A stretch of DNA of 64,000 nucleotides from Oasisia sp. SBJ-2009 (taxonomy: Eukaryota > Annelida > Polychaeta > Sabellida > Siboglinidae): positions 25,476,136-25,540,135 of the forward strand of contig OZ024867.1 in NCBI GenBank assembly GCA_964017155.1. Reading direction: 5' to 3'. The stretch's first letter is position 1. Every line of letters begins with the position of its first letter. Below the pieces are notes generated by a model that saw nothing but the letters and a program-made list of their open reading frames with translations, was not told the origin of the DNA and did no database searches. A program made the translations under genes and the position numbers. Below, piece by piece: positions 50,906 to 62,560 of the stretch.

Positions 50906-51929
50906 CACCTTGATGCCTTGACAGAACTTTACTGTAGTTTGATGATCTCTTCTGAGCACATCATGTGATGCTGGGATGTTGTATTTGGCCGACTTGCGAA
51001 AGGGGAACTCCGTATGTATGTCTTTACACTCATTATCGTGGATGTCTTACATTACACCTGACAGTACCAAACACAGCACTGATAAGCTTCCTGCTGGATG
51101 TATGTTCTACGTGGGATTCAGTTTGCTTCCAATGTGAGTTTGTCAAGAACGCTTTGATGCCCACTGCTAGTGTTTTTGCTCCGCTATCGTTGTCTACGAA
51201 GCGTACCTCCCTCACAAGGTCGGCGAAGATTAACGTACACGTGTCTTCAGCAGTTGACATGTTTTTAGCTGCAGTGGTATAATGTTTTGTAAAGCAAATA
51301 TGCTTGAAACGACTTAGGTCTGATCATATTAGACCTATATATGTAGTATATTATATTAACTGAAATATTCCACTGACGGTCTATGGGTACGCCGTTATTT
51401 CATCTGGGATGTTTCAACCTGAAAACAAAATAATCCACACACTGTTCATCTAGATGGTCATTGTTAACAATCTGTATCATTAGCTGTATCTTGTGTGGCA
51501 TTAGTGGTACTCCCATTTCAATGGCGGGAGTGAAGCGTTGGCTCTCAATTCTGAAGACAATATTTCAGCATTTACGGTACAGCGACTGTATGCACGAATT
51601 AAACCATCGAAGATCTGGCGGTGCAGTAGTTTTTTGTTGTGACACATTCAAGTTTATTTCTGCATCAGATCAATCGCATAGTTTTAATCCGTTTTCTAAC
51701 TCAATATTTTGAACACGAACATTGTGTTTTCTTTTTTGAAATTTATAATCAAAATGTGTTACCAATTACAGTGGGTCCGGATAGAATAAAAGTAGCAGTC
51801 ATTGTTATGCCAAACTGATACTTCATCGTTACTAAACTATATACATTGCTAATGTGTCTCAGTCTTAACGATGGTTTCAGCAGTTCTTTGATTACCAGAA
51901 TAAATTCAAATGTTGCATTGTATCCCTGG
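50906..51929. other. No gene supported
   Basis: Between the zinc-finger remnant and repeat R2 copy 2; short hydrophobic frames only. Confidence 0.55.
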
Positions 51930-52215
51930 TAGTACAATTGCAGGGCTTTATGCAGGACCAAATTATTGCCAGTCACACATGTTTTGGTGGTCACAAGGAT
52001 GTTAAGTGTTAAGCCAGTTTACAAACTTTAAAATGTGTTTGATGACCTGAAGTGGACTACTAACACATGTTACACCATTTACACTCACTACTAAGGGGTA
52101 ACTGACAATATCAATGGTTGTGGAAGACTTTTTTTGCTCATTCATTTTTTACCCGTCCACTAATACTTCTACCCGTCCAAATGACGGGTTGACTAGTCTC
52201 TGCGTAAAGCTATGT
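51930..52215. repeat. Dispersed repeat family R2, copy 2 (uninterrupted)
   Basis: Matches the two halves of copy 1 at 44455-45590 without the insertion. It ends just before the first recognised exon of the recombinase-like gene. Confidence 0.8.
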
Positions 52216-52255
52216 AACATTGTGAGTGTAGTGTTGAGACATCTTATACTTTCAG

Positions 52256-52426
52256 TTGGTGTGTTATGTTGCCAGGACTGGCAGGAGTACGCCAGCCAAA
52301 CCTGTACGGTGCTGCACTTACTGTCACGCCGTCATATGCGGGGGTAAACTCAAGCGTCACGTGTTCCGTCTGCACCAATCAGAGCCAGCCGTGACGATAG
52401 CGCGCTCTCAGTCACGAAAGCAACAA
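52256..52426 (+). CDS. Recombinase-like gene exon A: zinc-finger domain
   Basis: Follows acceptor atcttatactttcag and ends before GTACTG at phase 0 (57 codons). It reads RCCTYCHAVICGGKLKRH then VFRLHQSEPAV: Cys-x2-Cys ... His-x4-His, a C2H2-like finger that in this family precedes the Cys-rich core. An alternative acceptor gttgccag would start the exon at 52276. Upstream exons are not identified. Confidence 0.65.
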
Positions 52427-53441
52427 GTACTGTTTGTCCACCACGTTATTTAATCATTATTTGTATTTATTTGTGTTGGGTATTTCAGTTATAATTTTAC
52501 TAACGTACTTTGTTTTAATATGTATTTGCTTTATCACTTTTTCATCATCATTATTTGTATTTATTTGTGTTGGATATTTCATTTATATTTTATTAACGTG
52601 CTTTTTTAATATGTATTTGTTTTATGACTTTTTCAAGACATTTCAGTTGTGGGGTCGGTCATGATTATTAACATTTTCCAAAGTGTGCATACCATATGGT
52701 AGGGTTGGAGGGGTCGGGGGCTTCTGTACATTTAAAAAGACTTATAGCCAACTTGTTATTGTTGGGATGAATTAATTAAGATCATAATGATTAGTATATG
52801 CATATATATATATATATAATATACATATATATATATGTTTTATCCTTCCAAAAATGTTGACAATTATGAATGACCCATAATTATTCACGTTGCATATTAC
52901 GTTTATAGTTTTATTAGTCAGCTTTATTGTAATTGTGTATATTAATTTTAATGTTCATATTATAGTTTTCAGCAGCGACGGCTGCCAAAGAGAAATACAA
53001 TTATTTGTGATAAATGTATTCGTTTATTATATGGAAATTGTAGGGCATCATAAATCTAGGCACAAGTCCATACATATGCTCTAAAATGCAATAATACATT
53101 AATATTAAAACAAGTAAATGATAATATATAAATTGCTAACGCACGTTACATTAGCTACAGGTTAGGTTTAGGTAATGTTCGAGTTTGCAAATTACCCCAA
53201 AACTACATGGAAGAGTTCAAATGCGAGTAGCGCGATAACTGTCTATAATTATGTTGTGCATCATTCAATATTACGCGTCATGTACAATTTCATAACATGG
53301 CCGTCTTCTTCTTATTATTTTAGCTCAGCACTCTGTAGTAGTCACGTATGCACAAGACTAGAGTATTGTCGAGCTTGGTCGGTTGCAAGTAGTGGGTGGT
53401 GTTGCGTGGGGGTGGGGGATAATAAAACATAAATATGTAAT

Positions 53442-53648
53442 TTATGTTGGCATTGTGTGCAAATGCCTTCTAAACGAGTTGAGTGATTGTTTGCTAACTA
53501 ACTGTTGTGTGCATTTGTTCCATGTATTGATGGTGCTCGGAAAGAAGGAGTGTTTGTAGGCTTCGATGCAGGTGGAAGGTTGTAGATACACGTAACGGTA
53601 TGTGTTGCGTGTGGGAGCGGCTGTGAGTGCGGATGTTGTTACGTCCAC
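53442..53648 (-). pseudogene. LINE reverse-transcriptase C-terminus, relic 3
   Basis: A 68-codon minus-strand frame contains RNTYRYVYLQPSTCIEAYKH then SFFPSTINTWNKC and LNSFRRHL. SFFPxTIxxWN is the conserved end of CR1/L2-type LINE ORF2 proteins. It lies in the intron between recombinase exons A and B, opposite to the gene. Confidence 0.78.
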
Positions 53649-53695
53649 TTAACAGTAATATCAGCTGTAATGTGTTTCATTGTTGACATTTACAG

Positions 53696-54706
53696 ATAAA
53701 ATTCATCGACAATATCCGGCGTGAAGGGATCCTTTGGTACAACGCGAACATCCTGCGACACTCGAGTAAGCCAGCCGACATCCCAGCAGGGAACCTCATG
53801 TCCGAGAGAAAACTCAAAGATCCGTTGAACATTAGGTTCTGCAGCGGCTGCCGAAAGTTTCTTTCTGGGCGCAGATTTTGTCAACACCGGAAGTCGTGTA
53901 CCGGAACCCGACCAGTGGCGGTGAATCCGGCCGTGATGTTGAGAGATCCACAGGAGGACGCGGAGTTCGTTAAGAACGTTCTGGAGAAGTTTCGGGACAC
54001 CGAAGCGGGGCGTCTGTGTGTGAGCGATAACGTGATACGGCACATGGGCTACCGGCGCTACTGTCTGCGGCCGAGTCACGGGTCAAAGGTCGATGACGTC
54101 AAGAAGAGTCTCGCGCACGACGAGGTGAGGAGAGGCGTCATGCAGGACATGCGAGAGCTGGCACGGCTGTTGGTACAGTTTAAGTCGACAGCGGCCCAGC
54201 ACGGGATTGACTGTGACAACCTGTGCGCAGGAGACATGTTCCACAAGCATCACGTGACAGTGCTGAACGAGGCCATTGACACAATGGCGGAAGGCGGCAA
54301 GAACGGGCTCAAGAAAAACCTGCACTGTCTTGTCATGAGAACTGTGAAGCTGCTCAAAGGGATGTACGCGGAAGTGATGGAGGACGACAAATGTTATGAG
54401 TTGGACCTGTTCGTGGACGCCTATAAATACCAGTCACATGACACGTGCGAACCAAGCCATGCCCCGCCCAGGGAAACACCCCAGACAGAGGAACAGACGT
54501 TGGAAGCCCTGAAGGAATACGCTACGAAGATCATCGATAGTCTGACGTCGGGCGGAGCGATTGACGGCGGCAACTATACCTTGCTACGGTCCATGGTTCT
54601 GTGCCAACTGACGCTCTTCAACGGAAGTCGAGGCGAAGAACCAGCACGGATGACCATAGACGAGTGGAGAGACGCGAAGAACGGCGAATGGCTACGGAAG
54701 AACGAG
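53696..54706 (+). CDS. Recombinase-like gene exon B: Cys cluster and recombinase N-terminal half
   Basis: A 337-codon exon between acceptor attgttgacatttacag and donor AACGAG/GTGTGT, phase 0 on both sides. The frame continues upstream of the first internal ATG (53798), beginning IKFIDNIRREGILWYN. A CSGC...FCQHRKSC cluster likely binds zinc. A helical core follows. LTLFNGSRGEEPARM near the end fits the first catalytic-Arg box of tyrosine recombinases (R-x2-E). Length and order match Crypton-like recombinase proteins. With no exon A the exon could still be translated from 53798. Confidence 0.78.
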
Positions 54707-54786
54707 GTGTGTACAGAACACATTCATGTCTAAAGGCTAAATCTATTAATTTAATTTATTCTTTATTAATTTATTATATTAAAAAT

Positions 54787-54965
54787 ATTTTTGTCATTTT
54801 AAAGAGCACATTATGTACAATGTATATCTTATATCTTATATTTATTTGCCATATTTCATTTTATTGTATATGTAGGCACAATATGAGTCAACGCCAGACT
54901 ACATTCCAATTCATCATGTAATGCACGGTGAATATGAAAATAAAGCTTTATTATTATTATTTATT
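54787..54965 (+). mobile_element. LINE-type 3' end, family L, copy 2
   Basis: Homologous to 34035-34206, closing on ATAAAGCTTTATTATTATTA. Lies in the intron after recombinase exon B. Confidence 0.72.
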
Positions 54966-55079
54966 AAATGTTGCCAAACAAATTCAAGTAACTATCTAAA
55001 ATATATTGAATATGTTGTTCATGGCTCCAAGTATGGTTGATTGTAGTATAATTTAACTTACTTTGGAGCGTAATGCCGA

Positions 55080-55333
55080 AGATGTGTACGATGTTTCGAT
55101 CCGTCAGCTACGGAACTTGTTCACGTACTGGTGTCACGTGTGTTGCCTTAGATTTCGGCGAAGGCTGTTCGTACACATATCCATCACTGTCTATAGCCAG
55201 GTACTCATTTATACAGCTGAGTGAACTGGAGCAATGTAGAGTGAAAAAACTTGCCCATGGTTTTAACACTGCAGCACAGGATTCGAACCCAGGTTCTCGT
55301 TGAGCCATTGTGCTCTACAATGGAGCTATTACT
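55080..55333 (-). mobile_element. tRNA-derived SINE with conserved central domain
   Basis: On the minus strand a tRNA-like head contains GTAGAGCACAATGGCTCAA and B box GGGTTCGAATCC. Then comes a central segment containing CATTGCTCCAGTTCACTCAG and AAATGAGTACCTGGC. This central motif is the kind shared by metazoan SINE superfamilies described in molluscs and other invertebrates. In the intron between recombinase exons B and C. Confidence 0.72.
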
Positions 55334-55376
55334 ATGTTTATAGTTGTCATTATAACTGTTTATATGTCACCTATAG

Positions 55377-55548
55377 ATGGGGCGCTATCTCGTCGGACAG
55401 TGTAAAGTGGCCTATCTACATGGCAAAGGTAGCAAACTCATTCCGATACTCGTACCGCTGAAAAGCGTCGAGGCGGTTGAACTCCTCATAACTCACCGAA
55501 GAGAGAACGGCATTGTGGCTGACAACCAGTTTGTGTTTGCAGAAACAG
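55377..55548 (+). CDS. Recombinase-like gene exon C: recombinase beta-hairpin with Lys
   Basis: Follows acceptor tatgtcacctatag and ends ACAG/GTGTGT, phase 1. It encodes VAYLHGKGSKLIPILVPLKS and later RENGIVADNQFVFAETG. The HGKGSK-xIPILVP strand pair is the beta2-beta3 hairpin with the catalytic Lys in tyrosine recombinases. It joins exon B at phase 0, directly after DAKNGEWLRKNE. Confidence 0.72.
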
Positions 55549-57255
55549 GTGTGTGTATATACAACCATTCTATCGTGCTTATGAAATGGTGGTGATGACA
55601 GACCTCTGTTGATTTTATTTTGACCATAGTTCTGTGCCAGACTTTGCAGTTGAAAGACTTACCAAAACGCCACTTATATTCATGCTGTTTAAACGTGTCT
55701 AAAATGGCACATGCAATGCTGGCTAGACTATGTGTGTGTGTCATCGCGTACATAATGACAGAAAAACAGTGCTGTGGCTTTTTAAAACAAATGAAAACCG
55801 GCAGTGGTGTCACATTGTAGGTATGGTCGTGGTAGTTTATTGTACTTTTTGGTCACTCGTTTCGTTTACCCTAAAATATACATTATTTTTGCGTTCTGTT
55901 TTTTCCTCAAGCACTTCATTTTTCCGAACACGTACTATTCATTAACACTGTGGTTTCGAACATATACATAATGTTCATGCTATAATGACTTTGTGTCTGG
56001 CTACTCAATGTCTTCACCCCTTCAGTCACTACCATATACTTTTTATGTGCTGAATGTTTTCGACAGCAAATCATTACATTTTTAATGTAGAAATGCATCG
56101 CCATTATGACAATTTGTATATTGTTAACGGGATGGTATATCTTCCCTGAATTAGCACTTTATTAATGTGTAACAGAACGTCTGCTGTCTTGAACGTTGCA
56201 CGTCTTGCACGTCTTGCACGTCTTGCCACGGCTGTTTATAACTTGTTTGTAAAATGTGGTGTTTTGTTTAACATTGGAATCACATTATGAAGTGAATAGA
56301 CACATTTGCGGGCAGTGTAGTGTATCTGAAAGCATAAATATTAAATAAAAATATATCACAGTCACCTCCTCTCCAGAATGCTTAATCGACTTCGCCGAGA
56401 AGATAGTTTGGTCGCTTAACGGGCTTTTGGATGATATCCTTGTGAGGGGCTAAACGTGTTGCAACCTGACGAAGCTTGGGGAATCGTGGCTAATCCTGCC
56501 ATCATTCCTGCTTCTTAAACAACTACACATTTTTATTTTTGTTTATTTTTGTGTTAATATTAGTTTAAGTTTGAATACTTTTAGTAGTCTAGTATTATCT
56601 TATAATATAAAAGTGTATCCTTATTGTATTTTTCATTTCATAGCTGGTTTGGGAGTCAGTCAGCGTCTCTACCCTATTTTGGGGGTAAGGCGGTCTTGTT
56701 GGCAATATTGGCAGAAAATAAATTCCCCAGGTGGGTGTGAGGGGCTAAAAAGTGCTGCCACCTCATGGAATCTGGGTAATACCTCCTGCCAAGCGAATTC
56801 TTATTTCATCGCCAACTCGCACTTCACAGAGAATTGATTGGCATTTGGAAAAATCTCTTTCCTTTCACTGACCCTTCTCCTGCCTTCTTTTGGCATCCGT
56901 GTGCTTGACATACAAGCATTTCATTATCACAAGACTCATAAAAACAACTCAAATCATGTCGCTGTGCTAGTGTTTACATGTTGCGCACTGCCTATATCAC
57001 TGCGAGTTGTGGACAGTCTACGTCACATGCATTCTATCGTGTTACTCTTCGTGAGTTCCCCGTGAAATGGACAACAATGGAAGCGCACATGGTCAGTGAA
57101 AATGTACGTTTCAAGGTTAATTTTATTATGTATAACATTCTTACAAAATTAAGCAAACAATACATGTGTTACAATATTCTATCTTGAATGGTATGTGGGA
57201 ATTGGAGGGATTTTAACGCATTTTCAACATTATGGTTGCATGTTCCTTTAACTAG
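55549..57255. other. Intron of the recombinase-like gene; nothing recognised
   Basis: No frame with splice sites was found that restores the missing catalytic half of the recombinase. A short tandem of GCACGTCTT occurs at about 56190-56215. Confidence 0.5.
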
Positions 57256-57444
57256 GGTCGACGAGCCACTGTTCTGGTGGGGATGCAGTTAAGCAGGCGT
57301 GTGTCCAGGCGGGCGTGTCTCTGACCACTACACCCAATCGACAGCCCATCTTGACCGGGCACACCGAAGTGCCTGCGTCTAATGTATACACAGACACCTC
57401 CATCCACGACACCGACCACGTGGAGGTCAACAACAATGATACTG
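57256..57444 (+). CDS. Recombinase-like gene exon D: degenerate transition to a non-recombinase tail
   Basis: A 63-codon exon, acceptor ttcctttaactag, donor ACTG/GTCAGT, phase 1 on both sides. Its start, STSHCSGGDAVKQACVQAGV, fits the next helix of the recombinase fold. The family would then show the second Arg/His box, but here the sequence is PNRQPILTGHTEV and a Thr/Asp-rich tail. No HxxR or terminal Tyr motif is present. Confidence 0.62.
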
Positions 57445-57472
57445 GTCAGTCTAGAACAGGCGTGTGTGAATT

Positions 57473-57477
<5 letters not shown>

Positions 57478-57535
<58 letters not shown>

Positions 57536-57580
57536 GGTGGGTGGGTGGGTGGGTGGGTGGGTGGGTGGGTGGGTGGGTGT
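57478..57580. repeat. Compound (GT)n(GGGT)n array
   Basis: About 25 GT units then 13 GGGT units, immediately after the donor of recombinase exon D. Confidence 0.97.
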
Positions 57581-57956
57581 GGTGTGTGTAAGTTTTGGCC
57601 TTATTACTATTTACTAAACTAGTTATATATTTAGATCCCCCATAACGGTGGTGATTATGTCCATAATATGTCAATGGATTTGTTTAGGTGTGAAAATTAT
57701 GTATAAGGCAATGCGTATAGCAGAAGAAAAGTTTTTTAAGCAAATACATCATGATGTCAATATACTGAATGACTGTGTATAAACAAAGTCCCTAAATGCG
57801 TGTATCGTATGATTTATTGTGTAAATTGGCCCACCGTTTTAAGGATATGTCACAATGCTAAGCAACTAACTTGACTAATTTTGCATCACTGCTACATTTT
57901 GTGAAAATGTATGATGTTCATGGCAAATTAATGGATTTTGTTTAAATCTGTTCCAG

Positions 57957-58025
57957 GTACAAATGAATCAATCGCATCAACATCCTGTTTAGAAATGTGC
58001 ATACGAGAGAGAAAAAGAACAATAT
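57957..58025 (+). CDS. Recombinase-like gene exon E
   Basis: A 69-base exon, acceptor atctgttccag, donor ATAT/GTACGT, phase 1 on both sides. Encodes TNESIASTSCLEMCIRERKR. Small and polar; supported mainly by matching phase and splice sites. Confidence 0.5.
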
Positions 58026-58936
58026 GTACGTGTAGTTGCCTAAATAGTGCTTAAAATATAATGTTTTTTTTATATTTCTTGCAGTGAACGTTGAACAATG
58101 ATAAAATAATTACTGTGTTGAAATATGTTCTCGTCTCATAATCATGTGAAGGAACAACTCAAGGATAGTGCAGTATGTAGCAATATTATTTTAATGCATG
58201 TGTGATATTCTATTTTGCAAGTTATGCCACCATTTGGGATGGGCATCAGTTTTTATATCCTTCTGATAAATAATGTAAAGCAGACAGTGTGCATTCATGT
58301 TACGTTATGTTTTCATTTGACAATTTGTGAATTAATATATGGTTCATTCAGATTTCAAAGTGAATATCGTTTTGATATGATTGCCAATGATATGTAAGTG
58401 TTTGTATGAAGAATTACCATCTAGTTTTATAAACAAACTTGCACATAATGTGTAAGTATTTAGAATAAGATATGTATTGAAGGAAAGTACAAGTATCGTT
58501 GACTTATAACTTTATGAAATATCGTAAACACAGTGCCTCAGCTAAAAATTAACCGGGTAAAATAATACCAATGGTGTCGATGAATATCGATTAACTGAGT
58601 ATAGCGGCTGCTGAAGCAAGTGAGGCTAATTTGCCGCCAAACACCAGTTTAAATACGACCGAGGGCGTATTGCAAAACACCCAACCAGATTGTGAAACAC
58701 CAAAACAGGAAACCACAGTGTAAACAGTTACGTGCCTATAGACATTGACTGATGACCCTGGCTTTGCGTGACTGGGCTGTAAGTAAGATTTCGAGTAGCA
58801 TATTGAATAACAAAGTACATAGTAATGCAAAAGAAAGCATCACCCTTGATCAAATTTTTTTTTTAGATTTTAATTCTCACATAAACACAGTGCCTGTGTC
58901 TGTGTCATCGTCACTAATGTCACAATTATGTTGTAG

Positions 58937-58990
58937 CTCAGACGGGCTACACAAGCAATGACGAGGACATACCTCAGCAAAGAAAGACAG
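58937..58990 (+). CDS. Recombinase-like gene exon F
   Basis: A 54-base exon, acceptor attatgttgtag, donor ACAG/GTAAAG, phase 1 on both sides. Encodes QTGYTSNDEDIPQQRKT, acidic then basic. Supported by splice sites and phase only. Confidence 0.5.
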
Positions 58991-59389
58991 GTAAAGCTGC
59001 ATTTGCAACGCAAGAGAAAATTAACCACCAGCATGTTTATGGAAATACCCTACGGTTTACATACACCACACTCAAATGTGCCAATTGCTTTGCCAGCTAA
59101 AAATAAATTCTCACAAACTGGCAACATAACATCAGCTAAATTTATAGTTGTAGATACTTAATTGACTTTACCCTATGTTTGCATATGCATATGTCGACGA
59201 TACAGTTTATTGTCTTTATGAACCTGTTGCCTAGCAATAGATTAAGTGAGGGATATACTAAGTATCTCACGTTACACGTGATATGAACACGGTCCTTCAA
59301 TAATTTATTTATTCAATAATAGCTTGTTATTTATGTTAATTAACTGATAACGCAATAGTAATCATTATGATTATCATTATATTATTTAG

Positions 59390-59449
59390 CGGCTCATCAT
59401 CCAAAGTGTCACTGTGAGGAGGACCACGAGTCACCACAGAAGACACGAG
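59390..59449 (+). CDS. Recombinase-like gene exon G
   Basis: A 60-base exon, acceptor attatattatttag, donor CGAG/GTACAC, phase 1 on both sides. Encodes AHHPKCHCEEDHESPQKTR. The clustered Cys and His could bind metal, though this is a guess. Confidence 0.5.
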
Positions 59450-59744
59450 GTACACAAGCCTTTATGTAGATACGTACAAATGTTCCCCTCCGTAAGTCAC
59501 TTTTACACATGTAAAAACATTTCCTAAAGAGTCATTATCAACCTTTTCATATATTAAATAAAAAGTATAACAGCCTGAGGCAGTCTTTACAAATAACTAT
59601 CTTCACACCTCACTCTCTAACGTGTATGTGTACACATAGAAAGTATACGTATTAAAACAAAGTAGAGGAAATTAATTTTTCTGTAGACTTTTGACAATGA
59701 TGAATGTCCAAACAACAATATTGTCTGACAGGGATGAAGAATGT

Positions 59745-60030
59745 TGTGTTGGTTGGTTGGTTGGTTGGTTGATGACGATTGATGGATGGGTGGATGGGTG
59801 GATGGGTGGGTGGGTGGGTGGGTGGGTGGATTGAATGATTGATTGAATGATTGAATGATTGAATGATTGAATGATTGATTGATGGATTGATGGATGGATG
59901 GATGGATGGATGGATGGATGGATGGATGGATGGATGGATGGATGGGTGGATGGGTGGATGGGTGGATGGGTGGATGGGTGGATGGGTGGATTGGTGGATT
60001 GGTGGATTGGTGGATTGATTTATTGATTTA
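59745..60030. repeat. Mixed tetranucleotide array (GGTT, GGGT, GATT/GAAT, GGAT)
   Basis: Blocks of GGTT, GGATGGGT, GGGT, GATTGAAT, GGAT and GGATTGGT follow one another, with dimers of two motifs as the unit in several blocks. Confidence 0.95.
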
Positions 60031-60062
60031 TTTACTTACTACAATGCTGACGTAACTTTCAG

Positions 60063-60170
60063 CAAAGCCAATTCGTTGGAAGGATGAGGACAACTTGCCC
60101 CTGGAGGATTATTTCCAGTCATTCTTCAGTGTGCAAGTAAACGACACTGGCACCAAGGGCAACTTACCAA
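60063..60170 (+). CDS. Recombinase-like gene exon H
   Basis: A 108-base exon, acceptor gacgtaactttcag, donor CCAA/GTAAGA, phase 1 on both sides. Encodes KPIRWKDEDNLPLEDYFQSF then FSVQVNDTGTKGNLP. Aromatic and acidic composition looks like real protein. No domain recognised. Confidence 0.62.
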
Positions 60171-60550
60171 GTAAGACCAGACCCGGGCAGGCACTGGGTG
60201 GGGGGGTAGTTGAGAATTCAAGAATTATATCACATCGACAATGATAATATTCCATTCAGACAACCAAAACTAATCAGTGGACCGCAGCCATTACAATGAA
60301 TCACTCATATTCCACAATGCTATTTATAATACTTTCTATATGACAACACTATCTTATGATTGTGATACTGATAAATACGATGAAAGGATGAAGCCGAATA
60401 CAACAATATAAACATTATTGATATAACATAGTATTAACGATTAAGTGCATATTAAAAATAGACAATACAATTTTCTGTAAATGACCATCTTCCACTACAG
60501 AATAGTGGTCATTTACGGAATACTTTAGGTTAGGACCAGTGCTGTAATGT

Positions 60551-60741
60551 GAGTGAGTGAGTGAGTGAGTGAGTGAGTGAGTGAGTGAGTGAGTGAGTGA
60601 GTGAGTGAGTGAGTGAGTGAGTGAGTGAGTGAGTGAGTGAGTGAGTGAGTGAGTGAGTGAGTGAGTGAGTGAGTGAGTGAGTGAGTGAGTGAGTGAGTGA
60701 GTGAGTGAGTGAGTGAGTGAGTGAGTGAGTGAGTGAGTGAG
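60551..60741. repeat. (GAGT)n array, about 47 copies
   Basis: Perfect GAGT units in the intron before the terminal recombinase exon. Confidence 0.98.
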
Positions 60742-60751
60742 AAGAGTGTGA

Positions 60752-60903
<152 letters not shown>

Positions 60904-61112
60904 TTGAGTCAGTCGGTGAGCGAGTCAGTCGGTGAGTCAGTCAGTCAGTCAGTCAGTGAGTGCACGAGCAAGCGAAAAAATGTTAAGCCAGTGAGAACAT
61001 GCTGGCAAACATTTGCTTGAAAACCCTTTCTAAGCAGCCAGATCAATACAGCTACACTGCACATTACTCTGTTGTAAACTGTTACTTAAAACATAGCGTA
61101 TGTTTTTTTCAG

Positions 61113-61267
61113 GCAAACACGAAATCATGTCCTTCCTCAGTGCGTCGATGCCGCCGTGTCTACAACACCTGGACGAACACACGGCCTACCTGAAGACTCG
61201 AGCCCAACTCTTCAACCGGAGGAAGTCAAAGCAGGGCATACTACAGAGACGTCTGCTGGGACTGTGA
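61113..61267 (+). CDS. Recombinase-like gene exon I (terminal)
   Basis: Follows acceptor cgtatgtttttttcag (strong pyrimidine tract), enters at phase 1 and ends at TGA. Encodes KHEIMSFLSASMPPCLQHLD then EHTAYLKTRAQLFNRRKSK and a basic, helical end. The basic RRKSK could be a nuclear localisation signal. AATAAA at about 62893 is the first clear polyadenylation signal seen downstream. Confidence 0.68.
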
Positions 61268-61439
61268 CACTGAAATTGCATATGTCGGGAAAGGGTTTGG
61301 TGTTCTTCCGTTTAAAGGCGATGTAGGTTTATTCCTCGCATCTTGGCTTCGTTCCAGGTTAGCTCATCCGTTGTGTGGAGTATCACACCTGGCGCTCAGT
61401 GGGCTCTCTCCCACTCTCTCCCCGCCTCTGTCTCCATCT

Positions 61440-61469
61440 CCCTCTGTATTCCCTCCATCTCACTGTCTC

Positions 61470-61502
<33 letters not shown>

Positions 61503-62560
61503 GTCTCTCTCTGTCTCTCTCTCTCAGTCTGTCTGTCTCTCTCTGTCTCTCTCTCTCTCTCAGTCTGTCTGTCTCTCTCTCAGTCTCTCTCTCTCTGTGT
61601 CTCTCATTCTCCCCCACTCTTTCTCTGCCTCTCTCTCTATCTCCCTCTGTATTTCCCCCATCTCACTCTATCTCTCTCTCTCCCTCTCTCCCTCTCTCCC
61701 TCTCTCTCTCTCTCACACATTTTCCCCCACCTCTGTCTGTCTCTACCTTCTCTTTCAATCTCCACGCCTCTCTGTCTCCCCCTCTCTCTTTCATTATTGC
61801 TCTCTCTCTCTCTACCCCCTCTCGTCCCCTCCTCTCTTCCCCTCCTCTCTTCCCCCTCCTCTCTTCCCCCTCTCTTCCCCTTCTCTTCCCCCTCCTCTCT
61901 TCCCCCTCCTCTCTTCCCCCTCCTCTCTTCCCCCTCTCTTCCCCCTCTCTTCCCCCTCTCTTCCCCCTCCTCTCTTCCCCCTCCTCTCTTCCCCCTCCTC
62001 TCTCCCCCTCCTCTCTTCCCCCTCCTCTCTTCCCCCTCCTCTCTTCCCCCTCCTCTCTTCCCCCTCCTCTCTTCCCCTCCTCTCTTCCCCCTCCTCTCTT
62101 CCCCCTCCTCTCTTCCCCCTCACTTCCCCTTCCTCTCTTCCCCCTCTCTTCCCCTTCCTCTCTTCCCCCTCCTCTCTTCCCCCTCCTCTCTTCCCCCTCT
62201 CTTCCCCTTCCTCTCTTCCCCCTCTCTTCCCCTTCCTCTCTTCCCCCTCCTCTCTTCCCCCTCCTCTCTTCCCCCTCCCTTCCCCTTCCTCTCTTCCCCC
62301 TCTCTTCCCCTTCCTCTCTTCCCCCTCTCTTCCCCTTCCTCTCTTCCCCATCTCTTCCCCTCCTCTCTTCCCCCTCCTCTCTTCCCCCTCCTCTCTTCCC
62401 CCTCCTCTCTTCCCCTCTCTTCCCCTTCTCTTCCCCCTCCTCTCTTCCCCCTCCTCTCTTCCCCCTCCTCTCTTCCACCTCCTCTCTTCCGCCTCCTCTC
62501 TTCCCCTTCTCTTCCCCCTCCTCTCTTCCTTTACTCCACCCATTCCCGTCTCCTTCCCTC
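61440..62560. repeat. 1.1-kb polypyrimidine tract (CT)n and (CTCCTCTCTTCCCC)n
   Basis: Begins as CTGT and CT units and becomes a degenerate tandem of CCTCTCTTCCCC words. Almost every base on the plus strand is C or T. Three overlapping frames of 430-440 codons are artefacts. Confidence 0.96.

Noticed and set aside
55281..55330. Functional tRNA gene on the minus strand
   Set aside because: The B box is good but the anticodon and acceptor stems do not pair and a SINE body follows; it is a SINE head.
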